The notes under the pieces: generated by a model | What the model was told of the DNA's origin: nothing | Database searches by the model: none | Seen by the model: only the letters and a program-made list of their open reading frames with translations | Shown: positions 36,349 through 45,926 of the stretch, piece after piece | Numbering within the stretch: the stretch's first letter is position 1 | Layout of the letters: every line of letters starts with the position of its first letter | Position numbers and translations under genes: made by a program | Source: Streptomyces sp. NBC_01298 | GTDB lineage: Bacteria > Actinomycetota > Actinomycetes > Streptomycetales > Streptomycetaceae | Direction of reading: 5' to 3' | Length of the DNA: 64,000 nucleotides | NCBI RefSeq assembly: GCF_035978755.1 | Contig: NZ_CP108414.1 | Span: forward strand, 1,736,001 to 1,800,000

Positions 36349-38153
36349 GGCGCTATCTCACCCTATGGCTTGAACTGTTCGGCGTCTCCTGGCGGGGGGC
36401 GCGTTCTCTGACGGCCGCCTCACTGGCCGCCGTCGTGGGTACGACCGTGGTGTCAGCGGGCGCAGCGCTGGCGCTGCGCGCCGCAGTGGATGCCTCAGCC
36501 TCGGGAACCGTGCGGACCGCCGCCCTGGGCGCAGCAGGGGCAGCGCTGGCCTACGCCCTCACGATGGTCCTCCAGGACGTGACGAGCACGCTGACGAACA
36601 CCGCGGCAGACCAAGTGGGCCGGCTGCACCTGAACCCCCGCATCCATGAGGACATCGCGGAGCTGGAGGGACTTGAACACCTGGAGCGCTCCGACTTCCT
36701 GGACCGCGTCACCGTGGTCCAAGGTGCGGCGGGCAAACTGCTGTCCGTCTTCTGGAAAGCCGTCGTGGCTACCGGAAGCATTCTTCGGATCCTCATTGCC
36801 ATGCTCATCCTGGGCGCGCTGAGTCCGTGGCTGCTGCTGCTCATCGCTTTCGCGGTGGTACCGGTCTGGTGCAACAGCCGCGGCCAGCGCCGCCTCAAGG
36901 AGGCCGAACTGGCAACTGCCGAGGCATTCCGACTGCAGCAGCACCTGTTCGACCTGGCGGTGGACCCGGCCGGCGCCAAGGAACTCCAAATTTCGGGTGC
37001 CTCCGCGACCGTGGCGCGCCGACAGGCCGAGGTGTGGGACGAGTTGATGGCACACCGTGGCCACGCTCAGCTCCTCGCAGCCGCCTGGCGGCTGGCCGGG
37101 TGGGCGACCTTCGCCGTGGCCTTCGTGGGCGGTCTCGCGCTGCTGGTACAGAGCAGCGCACCAGGCCACGGCACGGCCGGCGACCTCGTGCTGCTGGTGA
37201 CCACCGCGGCAGGACTGCGCCAGAGCGTCCAGACGGCCGTGACGAGTACCTCCGACACTGCCGGGGCAGCCCGGATCGTGGAGCCCTACCTTTGGCTGAG
37301 GGAATACGCCGCCGCTCACCGGAAGGCCGACGCAGGCTCGCTGGAGACACCGAAGCGGCTGCGTGAGGGCCTCATCCTGCAGGACGTGAGCTATCTCTAC
37401 CCCGGCACGGAGCAGCCCGCGCTCGACCGGTTGAGCCTGAGTGTTCCGGCCGGTTCGGTGGTGGCGGTGGTCGGCGAGTACGGCTCCGGGAAGACGACAC
37501 TGGTCAAGCTGCTCTGCAAGTTCTACCGTCCCGACGCAGGGCGGATCCTCGTCGACGGGAAAGACCTCAACGATCTGGAGACATCCGGCTGGCGGGCGCG
37601 TTCCAGTGCGGCGTTCCAGGACTTCGGCCGGTTCCGTACGACGTTCTCGGAGACGGTCGGGCTAGGCGACCTCACCCACATCAGTGACCGCGAGCGCATT
37701 GAGGAGGCGCTGCACGCGGCCGACGCCATGGATCTCGTGTCCCGGCTCCCCCATGGGCTCGACACACAGTTGGGCGTCGAGCTCGGCGGGGTCAACCTCT
37801 CGGAGGGCCAGTGGCAGCGCACGGCTCTGGCCCGGGCCTCGATGCGCAGGGACCCCCTGCTGTTCGTGCTGGACGAGCCGACTGCGTCGCTTGACGCACC
37901 CAGCGAGCAGTCGATCTTCGAACGCTACATGACGCGGGCTCGCGCTCTGGCCTCGACGACTGGTGCCATCACGATCATCGTGTCCCACCGTTTCTCGACG
38001 GTCACCGACGCCGACCTCATCCTGGTCCTCGACAAGGGGCGCCTCGTGGAAAGCGGCACACATGACGAGCTCATGCGGGTCGGCGGCCGCTACGCGGATC
38101 TCTACGGCATCCAGTCCACCGCGTACTCCACTGCGGGTAAGCGCCCGGCATGA
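36345..38153 (+). CDS. ABC exporter, fused membrane and ATPase domains (2)
   Basis: 602 aa. Membrane domain of five to six helices, Walker A GEYGSGKTT, signature LSEGQWQRT and Walker B LFVLDEPTASLD. The GQW variant of the signature shared with the first exporter supports a paired heterodimer. Begins in an ATGA overlap with it and is followed after 13 bases by the YqcI/YcgG gene. Confidence 0.92.
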   Translation: MRRYLTLWLELFGVSWRGARSLTAASLAAVVGTTVVSAGAALALRAAVDASASGTVRTAALGAAGAALAYALTMVLQDVTSTLTNTAADQVGRLHLNPRIHEDIAELEGLEHLERSDFLDRVTVVQGAAGKLLSVFWKAVVATGSILRILIAMLILGALSPWLLLLIAFAVVPVWCNSRGQRRLKEAELATAEAFRLQQHLFDLAVDPAGAKELQISGASATVARRQAEVWDELMAHRGHAQLLAAAWRLAGWATFAVAFVGGLALLVQSSAPGHGTAGDLVLLVTTAAGLRQSVQTAVTSTSDTAGAARIVEPYLWLREYAAAHRKADAGSLETPKRLREGLILQDVSYLYPGTEQPALDRLSLSVPAGSVVAVVGEYGSGKTTLVKLLCKFYRPDAGRILVDGKDLNDLETSGWRARSSAAFQDFGRFRTTFSETVGLGDLTHISDRERIEEALHAADAMDLVSRLPHGLDTQLGVELGGVNLSEGQWQRTALARASMRRDPLLFVLDEPTASLDAPSEQSIFERYMTRARALASTTGAITIIVSHRFSTVTDADLILVLDKGRLVESGTHDELMRVGGRYADLYGIQSTAYSTAGKRPA

Positions 38154-38166
38154 GAAAGGGAACGTC

Positions 38167-38937
38167 ATGACAGACACAGGGCCGGAACCCGCCCCGGACG
38201 TCTCCTATCACGCGTACGACGAGGGCCAGTTGAAGAAGGGAGGGGCGCACCCAGGCCCCGCCGACCCAGTCGCCCTCCTGGTGCACAGCCAGTTCCGGGC
38301 GATGATGCTCAGCGAGGCATACACCTGCATAGGCGGGGCCTCGGCCGTCCGGCGAGGCACGTACCGGTTCGGGGTGTTCCCCGAGCTGGCCACGCCGGCG
38401 GCGGTGGAACAGTCCCGAGCGGCGCTCGGCGAGTTCCTCCACGAGTTCCCGGAGGAGGAGAACGCCGTAGCGGTGTTCGTGGCCTCCTTCGAGGGGCCCG
38501 TGATCGACAGCGAGGCCAGCTTCGAGCAACTGCTATGGCAGCAGTTGCAGGGTCTGCACGATCTCGACACCCAGCCCGTGTGGTGGGATCCCACCGGTCT
38601 CGAGGAGTGGAACGACGAGCTCGGCTTCGTCTTCGGCGGCCGGAACTTCTTCGTCGTGGGTCTGCACCCCGCCGCTTCGCGGTGGTCACGCCGGTTCGGC
38701 TGGCCCACTCTGGTCTTCAACGCCCTTTCCCATGTACGGCCCCTGGAGCGGGCTGACCAGTTCGCGCGGATGCAGAGCAAAATCAGGGCACGAGACCACC
38801 GGCTGCAGGGCTCGAACAATCCGAGCCTGGACCAGTCCCAGGTGGCACAGTTCTCAGGGCGTGACGTGGAAGCCGACTGGGAGTTTCCGCTGCGGCCCCG
38901 GGGGCACGAGACCGGCTGCCCTCGTTCACGACCCTGA
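38167..38937 (+). CDS. YqcI/YcgG (GntA-like) family oxygenase
   Basis: 256 aa. Family hallmarks: YTCIGGASAVRRGTYRFGVF, FVASFEG, FEQLLWQQLQGLHDLD, FFVVGLHPAASRWSRRFGWP, TLVFNALSH and RDHRLQGSNNPSL. The family includes GntA of guanitoxin biosynthesis, an N-oxygenase acting on a cyclic guanidine. An amidinotransferase in this cluster would supply a guanidine, so N-hydroxylation of it is a reasonable inference. Its last 155 bases overlap the convergent phosphatase gene. Confidence 0.85.
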   Translation: MTDTGPEPAPDVSYHAYDEGQLKKGGAHPGPADPVALLVHSQFRAMMLSEAYTCIGGASAVRRGTYRFGVFPELATPAAVEQSRAALGEFLHEFPEEENAVAVFVASFEGPVIDSEASFEQLLWQQLQGLHDLDTQPVWWDPTGLEEWNDELGFVFGGRNFFVVGLHPAASRWSRRFGWPTLVFNALSHVRPLERADQFARMQSKIRARDHRLQGSNNPSLDQSQVAQFSGRDVEADWEFPLRPRGHETGCPRSRP

Positions 38938-39715
38938 GAGCGGGAGCGTGCAGCAGCCCGTTCGACGTCAGGACCGCCTCTCCGGCGCGGTTCGGGTGGC
39001 CGTCCATCGAGGTCAGGCGGCCACCCGCCTCCGTGACGATCAGTTCCAGCGCCATGACGTCCCACGGTTCGCCACCGTCGCCGGACGAAGCAAGCTCGTA
39101 GGTACCCTCCGCAACCAGCATGTGCGGCAGGAAGTTCCCGAAGCCGCGGGCCCTGCGACAGGCTCGGATCAGCCGGACGAAGCCCTCGGTCCGCAGCCCG
39201 TAGTCCCGAAGCCCTCCGTAGCCGATCCGTGCCTCCGCCAACCGCGACACGTCCGAGACGCTGAGCCGCCGGCCGCCTTCGAAGGCCCCCTGCCCGGCCG
39301 CCGCCCACCATCGTCGGCCGAGCAAGGGCGCGCTGACCGCCGCGAAGAGCGGCCGGCCGCTCCGCACATAACAAATCATGTGGGCATATATAGGCACACC
39401 CTCGATGAAGTTTGCAGTCCCGTCGACCGGATCGACAACCCAGAGGGAATCGGCTTCCGCACTCCCGCCCAGCTCCTCTCCGAGCATGCCGTCGCTGGGG
39501 AACGCCGCCCGGATCCGGCGACCCATCTCCCGCTCGATGGCGACTTCCATGTCGACCATGGGTGAGCCGTCCGCCTTGTACGAGACCGTGTATGCCCGGT
39601 TCCGGAAGGCCTGCGCCGAGAGGGCGTCCGCGACGTCCAAGCACTCCCACGCCACCCGGAACCGGGTGGGTTCCGTGCCCGAGTCAGGTGCGGCGCCGCC
39701 CACGGGCCCCGTCAT
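38783..39715 (-). CDS. Inositol-monophosphatase-family phosphatase
   Basis: 310 aa with both Mg-binding motifs: LWVVDPVDGTANFIEGVP and WDVMALELIVTEAGG, plus GEELGG for the first Glu. The C-terminal 45 residues after RVVNEGSRS are low-complexity and may reflect the antisense overlap. It starts in an ATGA overlap with the GMC oxidoreductase gene. In aminocyclitol pathways such enzymes (StrO-type) remove the phosphate needed for guanidinylation or self-protection; that role fits here. Confidence 0.88.
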   Translation of the reverse strand: MTGPVGGAAPDSGTEPTRFRVAWECLDVADALSAQAFRNRAYTVSYKADGSPMVDMEVAIEREMGRRIRAAFPSDGMLGEELGGSAEADSLWVVDPVDGTANFIEGVPIYAHMICYVRSGRPLFAAVSAPLLGRRWWAAAGQGAFEGGRRLSVSDVSRLAEARIGYGGLRDYGLRTEGFVRLIRACRRARGFGNFLPHMLVAEGTYELASSGDGGEPWDVMALELIVTEAGGRLTSMDGHPNRAGEAVLTSNGLLHAPALRVVNEGSRSRAPGAAAETPSRLPRHALRTVPPGTGPGSDCSSPAAGGLVP

Positions 39716-41223
39716 CGGTACTCACCGGCCAGGACCGCCGCGAGCCGGTGGGCGAGGGCCAAGGTGGTCAGCGACGGGTTGGCAGCCCCCATGCGTGGGA
39801 AAGTAGCCGGCCCGGCTGCATAGAGCCTGGCCACGTCACGGAACTCGTGCCGTTCCGTGAGGACGCGGCCGAGGGGCAGGGTGCCGCCCTCGTGGTCCTC
39901 GGTGCCAATGAACCCGGACCACGTCATCGGGATTCCCGCCGGGACGTCGTTCATGGACTCCGGCAGGACGAAGCTGTTGGTACGAGCCGGACTGTCGAAG
40001 TCACCGAACGTGAGAGCGCTCGGCATAAGCCCGGCGTCACGGGCAAACCCGTCCCAGAGGGCCTTGAGACGCGCCTGCTGTGCGCGGAGAACCTCTTGAT
40101 CCGCGTCCGTGACGCGGCTGTGCACGACGAGAGCCCAGCGGCCTGCGGCGTCCCGTGTGCACTCGACCCGGTTGCCGTCCGAGGGCAGCTGCTCCCCCGT
40201 CAGCTGGACGTCGACGAGGACGGAACCGTCCAGCAGGTGCTGCACGTGGACGAACACGTTGGACCGACAGGAGGGCTCATACGAGGCGTAATACGAGCCC
40301 GGCGGAAACGCCTCCAGCGTCCGGGCGGCCACAGCACCCTCGAGCCGGACGAAGAAGCCCTGCACCATGTGGTCGTACAGCCCACCCAGTTGGTTCACCG
40401 GCTGTGGGCCAGCCTCTGACATGGCCTCGATCGCCAGTGCCGTGCCGGCTATCGTCCCGGCGGCCAGCACGACCGCTTCGGCCCCAACCTCCCGCTCGAC
40501 GCCGTTCGCCGTATCTCGGACAACAACCCCGCTGGCCCGGCCCGCACGCACCGCCACGCGGACGACCTCCGCACTGGTACGGATCCGCACGCCCACCGGG
40601 GTGCGCAGCGCTGTTCCGGTTCGTGGGTCACGCCAGTCGTCCAGAGGCGTGTATGCCGACCAGCGGCCGCGGCCGCCAGCACCGGGTCGAACAGCGAGCG
40701 GAACCGGGGCCAAGGTCACGCCGCCCATCGGCCGGGACGGCGCTCGGCCCACCAAGCCTGTGCCGGTCCATGCCTCCAGTCGGGCTAGCGTCCGTTCGTA
40801 CAAGGAGGCTCCGCCACACCAGGTCTCCCGCAGGTCCTTGATGACCGAGGCCGGCCACCACGGCTCGGCCAATGCCCACGGCTCCATCGGGAGTACCACC
40901 CCGTACCAGTACAAGGACCGACCCCCGAGCCGCCGCCGGATTCCCGAACCACCAGTGAAATGAGGAGGGTTCGCAGAGCTCCAAGGTCGGCGGAAGTACG
41001 GATCGGTGTCGGGCAGGAGCCACTGACGCAGGGCGAGGTCAGGGCCGTAGGCCTGGTTCACGTGCCGCAAGTCGTCCGCCGGACCGGCCTCCAGGACGAG
41101 TACATCGTCGACACCCAGCGCCTCCAGCCCCCGGGCCGTCTCGAGACCTGCGAGCCCACCGCCCACCACGATCACAGTGCTATGCCGCGGCAGGGGTCCT
41201 TCGTCAGTGATCACAGCTGTCAT
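39712..41223 (-). CDS. GMC-type FAD oxidoreductase
   Basis: 503 aa. FAD-binding VIVVGGGLAGLETARGLEAL near the N-terminus, AVVLAAGTIAGTALAIEAMS mid-protein, and the C-terminal ARLYAAGPATFPRMGAANPS motif of glucose-methanol-choline oxidoreductases. GMC-like enzymes oxidise hydroxyls in aminoglycoside pathways (NeoG/BtrQ type), so a ring alcohol is the likely substrate. It is 9 bases from the condensation gene and overlaps the phosphatase gene. Confidence 0.85.
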   Translation of the reverse strand: MTAVITDEGPLPRHSTVIVVGGGLAGLETARGLEALGVDDVLVLEAGPADDLRHVNQAYGPDLALRQWLLPDTDPYFRRPWSSANPPHFTGGSGIRRRLGGRSLYWYGVVLPMEPWALAEPWWPASVIKDLRETWCGGASLYERTLARLEAWTGTGLVGRAPSRPMGGVTLAPVPLAVRPGAGGRGRWSAYTPLDDWRDPRTGTALRTPVGVRIRTSAEVVRVAVRAGRASGVVVRDTANGVEREVGAEAVVLAAGTIAGTALAIEAMSEAGPQPVNQLGGLYDHMVQGFFVRLEGAVAARTLEAFPPGSYYASYEPSCRSNVFVHVQHLLDGSVLVDVQLTGEQLPSDGNRVECTRDAAGRWALVVHSRVTDADQEVLRAQQARLKALWDGFARDAGLMPSALTFGDFDSPARTNSFVLPESMNDVPAGIPMTWSGFIGTEDHEGGTLPLGRVLTERHEFRDVARLYAAGPATFPRMGAANPSLTTLALAHRLAAVLAGEYR

Positions 41224-41232
41224 GTGTCCGCC

Positions 41233-42501
41233 TCATATCCGGTCGAGCAGATCGCCCAGCTCTCGCGTCCAAGACGTGATGGCGTTCGGGTCGATGCGGG
41301 AACGCTGGTAGGTGATGTGCAGCCGGTACTCACCGGGCGCCAGCCGCCATTCGGTGTACACCGGCCGCCAATAGAGGGACGACATAGGCAGGTCCACGGG
41401 GGTGGCGTCGACGCCGGGCAGGTCCAGGGTGGTCGTGTCGAGGGCCTCGGACAGCATGTTGATCTTCAGGACCTCGGGGCGCCCCAGTTCACGCAGAATC
41501 TGGTCAACGTAGGCTTCCTGGAACTGGTCCGCCTCCAGCCAGCTCGTTCGGACCGACCGGACGAGTTCCGCGAAGGGACGCCGGGCCGGCCACGCAAGCG
41601 GGATCAGCCGGGTGTTCAGGCAGAATCCGGCCAGATTGTGCACTGCGGGATCGACGCGGTTGGCCGTGTCGACACCCAGCAGCAGGTGGTCCTGCTCCGT
41701 GACTGCGGCCAGGGTGGCGGCCGTGGCCGGCAGGAGCACCATGAAGGGGGACACCTGGGCGGACCGTGACATCTCGCGGATCCGGGCGACCTGCTTCCTG
41801 GACGCGTCGTAGGTCACGGTGGTCGTGGTGAACGGCGCTGCTGCGGCGTCGCCGGGGCCGGGCCAGGCCACGTCGCTCGGACACGAGGCGGTTGCCTCGC
41901 GCCAGTAGCGCATCACATCGTCCCGGTTCCGGTCCCAGAACTCCCTTTGTCTACAGGTGTACTCGACATAGTCGATCGCCTGCTCAGGCAACTCGGGGCG
42001 CCGCTTCTCGCACCTTGCCGTGTAGATCTCGGACAGGTCGCGCCACAGCACGGAGATCGCCCAGCCGTCGTACAGGACATGATGCAGCGTCAGGACTAGC
42101 AGTACGGAGTCGTCCGTGAGGAGGTGAATCTCCGGCCGAAACAGCGGTTCACCGTCACAGAGTTCCTCGATACCGTAACGTCTGCGCACCAGTCCTGCGG
42201 CAATGTCCACCACAGTCTCGTCCGGCGCCGCCCGCCTGATATCCACGAACTCGGGCCCGGCGGAACCCGCTACGTGCTGCCAGTCCGCACCGTCGCGCAC
42301 CGCCAGGGTCGTGCCCAGGACCCGGTGGTGCGCGACGAGGTCGCCGATGGAGTGAGCAAGCCGGTCAACGTCCACGTCGCCGGTCAGCCGGAAGAGGAAC
42401 GAGTTGTGGTATCGCTGCGCGCAGTCGGGGAAGGCCCTGATGTTGTGGAGCATCTCCTCCTGCTGGAACGAGACCGCGGTCAATTCGTCGGTGCGGGGCA
42501 T
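41233..42501 (-). CDS. Free-standing NRPS condensation domain
   Basis: 422 aa starting at ATG 42501 (PRTDELTAVSFQQEEMLHNI) with AGGAGG upstream. The active-site motif is HHVLYDGWAISVLW, intact HHxxxDG. Length and motifs are those of one condensation domain without adenylation or thiolation partners. It could condense the carrier-bound aminoacyl group with the amino group of the cyclitol, making amide release possible. This is inferred from its position between the kinase and oxidoreductase genes. Confidence 0.9.
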   Translation of the reverse strand: MPRTDELTAVSFQQEEMLHNIRAFPDCAQRYHNSFLFRLTGDVDVDRLAHSIGDLVAHHRVLGTTLAVRDGADWQHVAGSAGPEFVDIRRAAPDETVVDIAAGLVRRRYGIEELCDGEPLFRPEIHLLTDDSVLLVLTLHHVLYDGWAISVLWRDLSEIYTARCEKRRPELPEQAIDYVEYTCRQREFWDRNRDDVMRYWREATASCPSDVAWPGPGDAAAAPFTTTTVTYDASRKQVARIREMSRSAQVSPFMVLLPATAATLAAVTEQDHLLLGVDTANRVDPAVHNLAGFCLNTRLIPLAWPARRPFAELVRSVRTSWLEADQFQEAYVDQILRELGRPEVLKINMLSEALDTTTLDLPGVDATPVDLPMSSLYWRPVYTEWRLAPGEYRLHITYQRSRIDPNAITSWTRELGDLLDRI

Positions 42502-42527
42502 CGTGCTCTCTGCCTCCTGGTACGGGC

Positions 42528-43427
42528 TCACGGACTCGCCATGTACTGGCACAGCCGGCGCCATCGGCCCTGCTGGTCAGGCGTGTCCTCGTGCTCCGCG
42601 GTGAATGTGATCGTGTACTCGGCAATCTCGGCCAGCCGCCACTGCAGGTCGTAAAAGCGGTGCACCAGTGGATCGCCGCCCACGGCAGCCCCCAGTTCAC
42701 GGGTGAGGAAGTATCCGTCCCGCTCGGCAGGGCCGGTCATAGCGCACTGCCAGTCGACGAAGACGAATTCGTCGGCGACACGCAGCACGTTCTCGTCGTT
42801 GAGGTCACCGTGAGAGGTCCCGAAGGTGTGCCTGGCGGCCGCGCATTCCTTGCCGACTGCGGCGATCTCCTGCAGAAGTGCGTCGACGAAGTGGCTACGG
42901 ATCGTGATCATGTCCCGTAGGCGCTCGCTGTACGGACCTACGTCCCGCGCGGGCTCGACCGCCAAGGAGAGTGCCCGTATCAGGCGTTCCTCGAAGGGCA
43001 GACGAAAGTCCTCCACAGGCAGGCCGCTCGGCACCTCGCAGGCGTGCACCCGTTCGGCCAGCTCCACGATGCGGGCTACTTCGCGGCGGGTTAGAGGTGG
43101 GCCCGCGGCGACCTGCTCTCCCTCCAGATAGGGGAACACGGCTACCGGTCGTCCCTGGACCGTGCGCAGGATCCGACCGTCCCGGCCGGCCAGCGGCGCG
43201 AGGACGAAGTCGAGTCCTGCCCGGTTCAGTGCGTGCGCGGTCGCGTACGCCTCGGGGACGTGCCCCAGCAGGTCGCGACGGACGCTGATCCAGAGGCTTC
43301 CACAGCGGTAGGACCAACTGTCCTCGCCCACCGGCTGGAAGACGAGGTCTGGTCCGGCACCCTCGTACTGCTCTCGCACGATGCGCTCCAGTACACGCTC
43401 GTCCAGGTCGCTTTTGCGTTCCAGCAC
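42528..43427 (-). CDS. APH-fold kinase (aminocyclitol-kinase candidate)
   Basis: 299 aa with the catalytic loop SHGDLNDENVLRV and metal-binding FVFVDWQCAM of the phosphotransferase family. Gap to the aminotransferase gene is 6 bases. In streptomycin formation a kinase phosphorylates the inosamine before amidination (StrN), and this gene sits among equivalent functions. It could also be a self-resistance kinase. Confidence 0.82.
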   Translation of the reverse strand: MLERKSDLDERVLERIVREQYEGAGPDLVFQPVGEDSWSYRCGSLWISVRRDLLGHVPEAYATAHALNRAGLDFVLAPLAGRDGRILRTVQGRPVAVFPYLEGEQVAAGPPLTRREVARIVELAERVHACEVPSGLPVEDFRLPFEERLIRALSLAVEPARDVGPYSERLRDMITIRSHFVDALLQEIAAVGKECAAARHTFGTSHGDLNDENVLRVADEFVFVDWQCAMTGPAERDGYFLTRELGAAVGGDPLVHRFYDLQWRLAEIAEYTITFTAEHEDTPDQQGRWRRLCQYMASP

Positions 43428-43433
43428 GCGGGC

Positions 43434-44711
43434 TCAGTCCGGGATCCGGGAAGCGAGGGTGCGGACCTTGGCGACCGCGTGCGCCACGTCCGCCACCACT
43501 TCCTCGTCCGCGAGGAGGAATGGATGGTGCAGCGTGAGGACTTCTTCGTGCGCACGCTGCGCCTCGGGCAGCTTGTACGAGCCGGGGTCGATACGCTTCA
43601 TGTGCTCGTCGCTCAGGTGGTAGCGGCGCTTGGTGTGCGGTCGGTAGAGAGGGTTGTGGTTGAGCGGGGCATAGCTCGGCTGAACCGGGTAGCCGAGCTC
43701 GGCACGCAGGGCCCGGCACACCGCAAGGAGCGGCTTACCCGCGAACTCCTCCAGGTCGAGGCGGATTGCGTAGTGGTAGTACGTGGGCTGGGTTACCGCC
43801 GCTGCCGGGCGGATCGGCCTGACCCCGGGGATCTCTTCCAGATTGCGGGTCAGCAGGGCGGCGTTGCCCGCCCGCCGCTCGTGTTCGGCATCCAATGTCC
43901 CGAGTTGATCGATCAGGAGTGCGGCGCCGAACTCGGAGAGGCAGTAGTTGTTGCCCATCACACTGGAGTTGTCCACGAGTTCCATGTCACGCGGTGCCAG
44001 CGGTCCGGTGGCCAGGCGTCGGCCGTCGGCCCTGAGCTGGAACAGTCGGTCGGCCAGCTCGGGGTCGTCGGTGATCGCGGCACCGCCTTCGCCGGCCGTC
44101 AGCAGTTTGGTCTGTTGCATGCTGAAAGTGCCGATGCTGCCGAGGGTGCCCGCGCGCCTGCCGTTCCAGCGGGCACCGTGCGCCTGTGCGCAGTCCTCCA
44201 GGATCGGCAGGCCGTGCCGGCGGCCGATGGCGGTGATGCGGTCCATGTCCGCCATAGAGCAGTACAGGTGCACGACCGAGATGGCACGCGTGCGGGGCGT
44301 GATGGCCGCCTCGATCGCCGTGGGGTCGATGCAGAGCGTTTCGGGATCGATGTCGACGAGCACGGGAACCGCGTTCACGTTGAGCACCGCGGAGGCCGAG
44401 GCGACCCAGGTCAGTCCGGGTATTAGCACCTCGTCGCCGGCCCCGACGCCCAATGCCTCCAGGGCGATGACGAGGGCGCTGGTGCCGTTGGCCGTGGGGA
44501 CGCAGTGCCGAGCGTCGTTGTACTGGGCGAACTGCTCGGCAAAATCCTGCTCATTGGAACGTGCACCCTTCCACTCGCCGGACAGGGCCCAGCGACCCGA
44601 TGCGAGGGTGCGGGCGAGCCGCTCGTCCGCCTCCTGCTGCGGGCGCGGCCATTGGGGCCACGCGCGGTGGGTGACCGGATGCCCGCCCGTGAGTGCGAGT
44701 GTCTCCGTCAT
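43434..44711 (-). CDS. DegT/StsC-type PLP aminotransferase
   Basis: 425 aa, fold-type I sugar/cyclitol aminotransferase. The PLP Schiff-base lysine lies in FSMQQTKLLTAGEGGA, with the phosphate-binding NGTSALVIAL and the DCAQAHGA motif. It resembles the L-glutamine:scyllo-inosose aminotransferase group (StsC, BtrR/NeoB) and AHBA synthase relatives. ATG 44711 has GAGGAAG upstream. It would aminate the keto-cyclitol produced by the cyclase at 49874. Confidence 0.92.
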   Translation of the reverse strand: MTETLALTGGHPVTHRAWPQWPRPQQEADERLARTLASGRWALSGEWKGARSNEQDFAEQFAQYNDARHCVPTANGTSALVIALEALGVGAGDEVLIPGLTWVASASAVLNVNAVPVLVDIDPETLCIDPTAIEAAITPRTRAISVVHLYCSMADMDRITAIGRRHGLPILEDCAQAHGARWNGRRAGTLGSIGTFSMQQTKLLTAGEGGAAITDDPELADRLFQLRADGRRLATGPLAPRDMELVDNSSVMGNNYCLSEFGAALLIDQLGTLDAEHERRAGNAALLTRNLEEIPGVRPIRPAAAVTQPTYYHYAIRLDLEEFAGKPLLAVCRALRAELGYPVQPSYAPLNHNPLYRPHTKRRYHLSDEHMKRIDPGSYKLPEAQRAHEEVLTLHHPFLLADEEVVADVAHAVAKVRTLASRIPD

Positions 44712-44746
44712 CGTGCTTCCTCCTCAGTTTTCGGTCGCGGCCGCTT

Positions 44747-45766
44747 TCAGGCCATGCGGAATACGGAACGGACGTTGCCCTCGGTACGGTTCAGGGCCAC
44801 GTCCAGCGCGTGCTCGAACTCCGTGAGCGCGAATTCATGGGTCAGGAGGAACTCCACGTCGACCTCCTTGCCGTCCAGCAGGTCGATGGCCTCTTGAAAG
44901 CGGCCACCCGGGCCGAGGATTCCACGCAGGGTCAGCGCCTTGACGGTGGCGACGTTCGGCGACATCGGGCCGGTCTCCTCTACTCGGTAGCCGACCAGGC
45001 AGACCCGGCCTCCGGGGCGCACGATCTCCATCGCCTCCTGGACAGCCGAGGGGTACCCGGATGCCTCGAACACCACATCGGGGCGCAGACGTTCGTTCTG
45101 CTCCACGAGCCGGACGAGTTCGCCCACGCCCGCCGCGGCCACCGTGCGCGCACCGCGCTCCGCGGCCACTATGCGCCGCTCTGCCACCGGCTCCGAGACG
45201 ACCGTCACCTCGGCGCCCCGGTGCCGAGCAGCAGTCATGAGCATCAGACCGATGCCGCCCGCGCCGAGGACGGCCGCGCGTTCACCGGGTTGGAGGCCGA
45301 TCGCATGGATCGCGTGCAGCGCCACCGCCAGTGGTTCCACCTGGCTGGCCAGGCGCAGAGGCAGTGTCTGGGGCAGCCGGAAGAGGTTGCCCACGGGGAT
45401 GGTCATGTAGTCGGAGCACGCGCCGTCGCGGGTGAAGCCGAGCTCCTGAAGGTTCTCGCACAGCACCGGCGTTCCCCGCTCGCAGGGCGGGCACGTGCCA
45501 CAGCTACAGGTCAGGTCCCCGGTGACGTTCGCCCCCACGAGGGCCGAATCCTCCGAGCGGCCGACGCCGACCACGGTCCCCGCCCACTCGTGGCCGGGGA
45601 CCACGGGGTACTGGAATCCGTGCCATACGCCGCGGAACAGTGACAGGTCACTGCCGCAGACGGAGTTGTAAGAAATCCGAACGAGAGCTTCTCCGGACTG
45701 TGGGTCGGGGATGTCCCTCTGCTCCACATGCGCTTTCCCCGGGGAAGAGAATACCAATGCCTGCAT
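44747..45766 (-). CDS. Zinc-dependent alcohol dehydrogenase
   Basis: 339 aa, MDR family. Catalytic zinc ligands in [11 protein letters not shown] and GHEWAG; structural zinc cysteines [17 protein letters not shown]; Rossmann motif [18 protein letters not shown] 45766 ([20 protein letters not shown]) follows AAGGGG, whereas the longer frame to 45868 has no family resemblance. Likely oxidises a ring hydroxyl to prepare a second amination (the NeoA-like step). Confidence 0.92.
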   Translation of the reverse strand: MQALVFSSPGKAHVEQRDIPDPQSGEALVRISYNSVCGSDLSLFRGVWHGFQYPVVPGHEWAGTVVGVGRSEDSALVGANVTGDLTCSCGTCPPCERGTPVLCENLQELGFTRDGACSDYMTIPVGNLFRLPQTLPLRLASQVEPLAVALHAIHAIGLQPGERAAVLGAGGIGLMLMTAARHRGAEVTVVSEPVAERRIVAAERGARTVAAAGVGELVRLVEQNERLRPDVVFEASGYPSAVQEAMEIVRPGGRVCLVGYRVEETGPMSPNVATVKALTLRGILGPGGRFQEAIDLLDGKEVDVEFLLTHEFALTEFEHALDVALNRTEGNVRSVFRMA

Positions 45767-45926
45767 TTCAAGAGCCCCTTGTCGCCTGCACTCCGGGAAG
45801 TGCACCAAATGATGCGCGTGACGATAGTCAGAGCTACGCAACAACGTCAAGAAATGTTCATTGACCACCCCGACTCAGAAAATCATCACTTGACGACAGC
45901 CAATAGGGAGTACTTACATACGCAGC

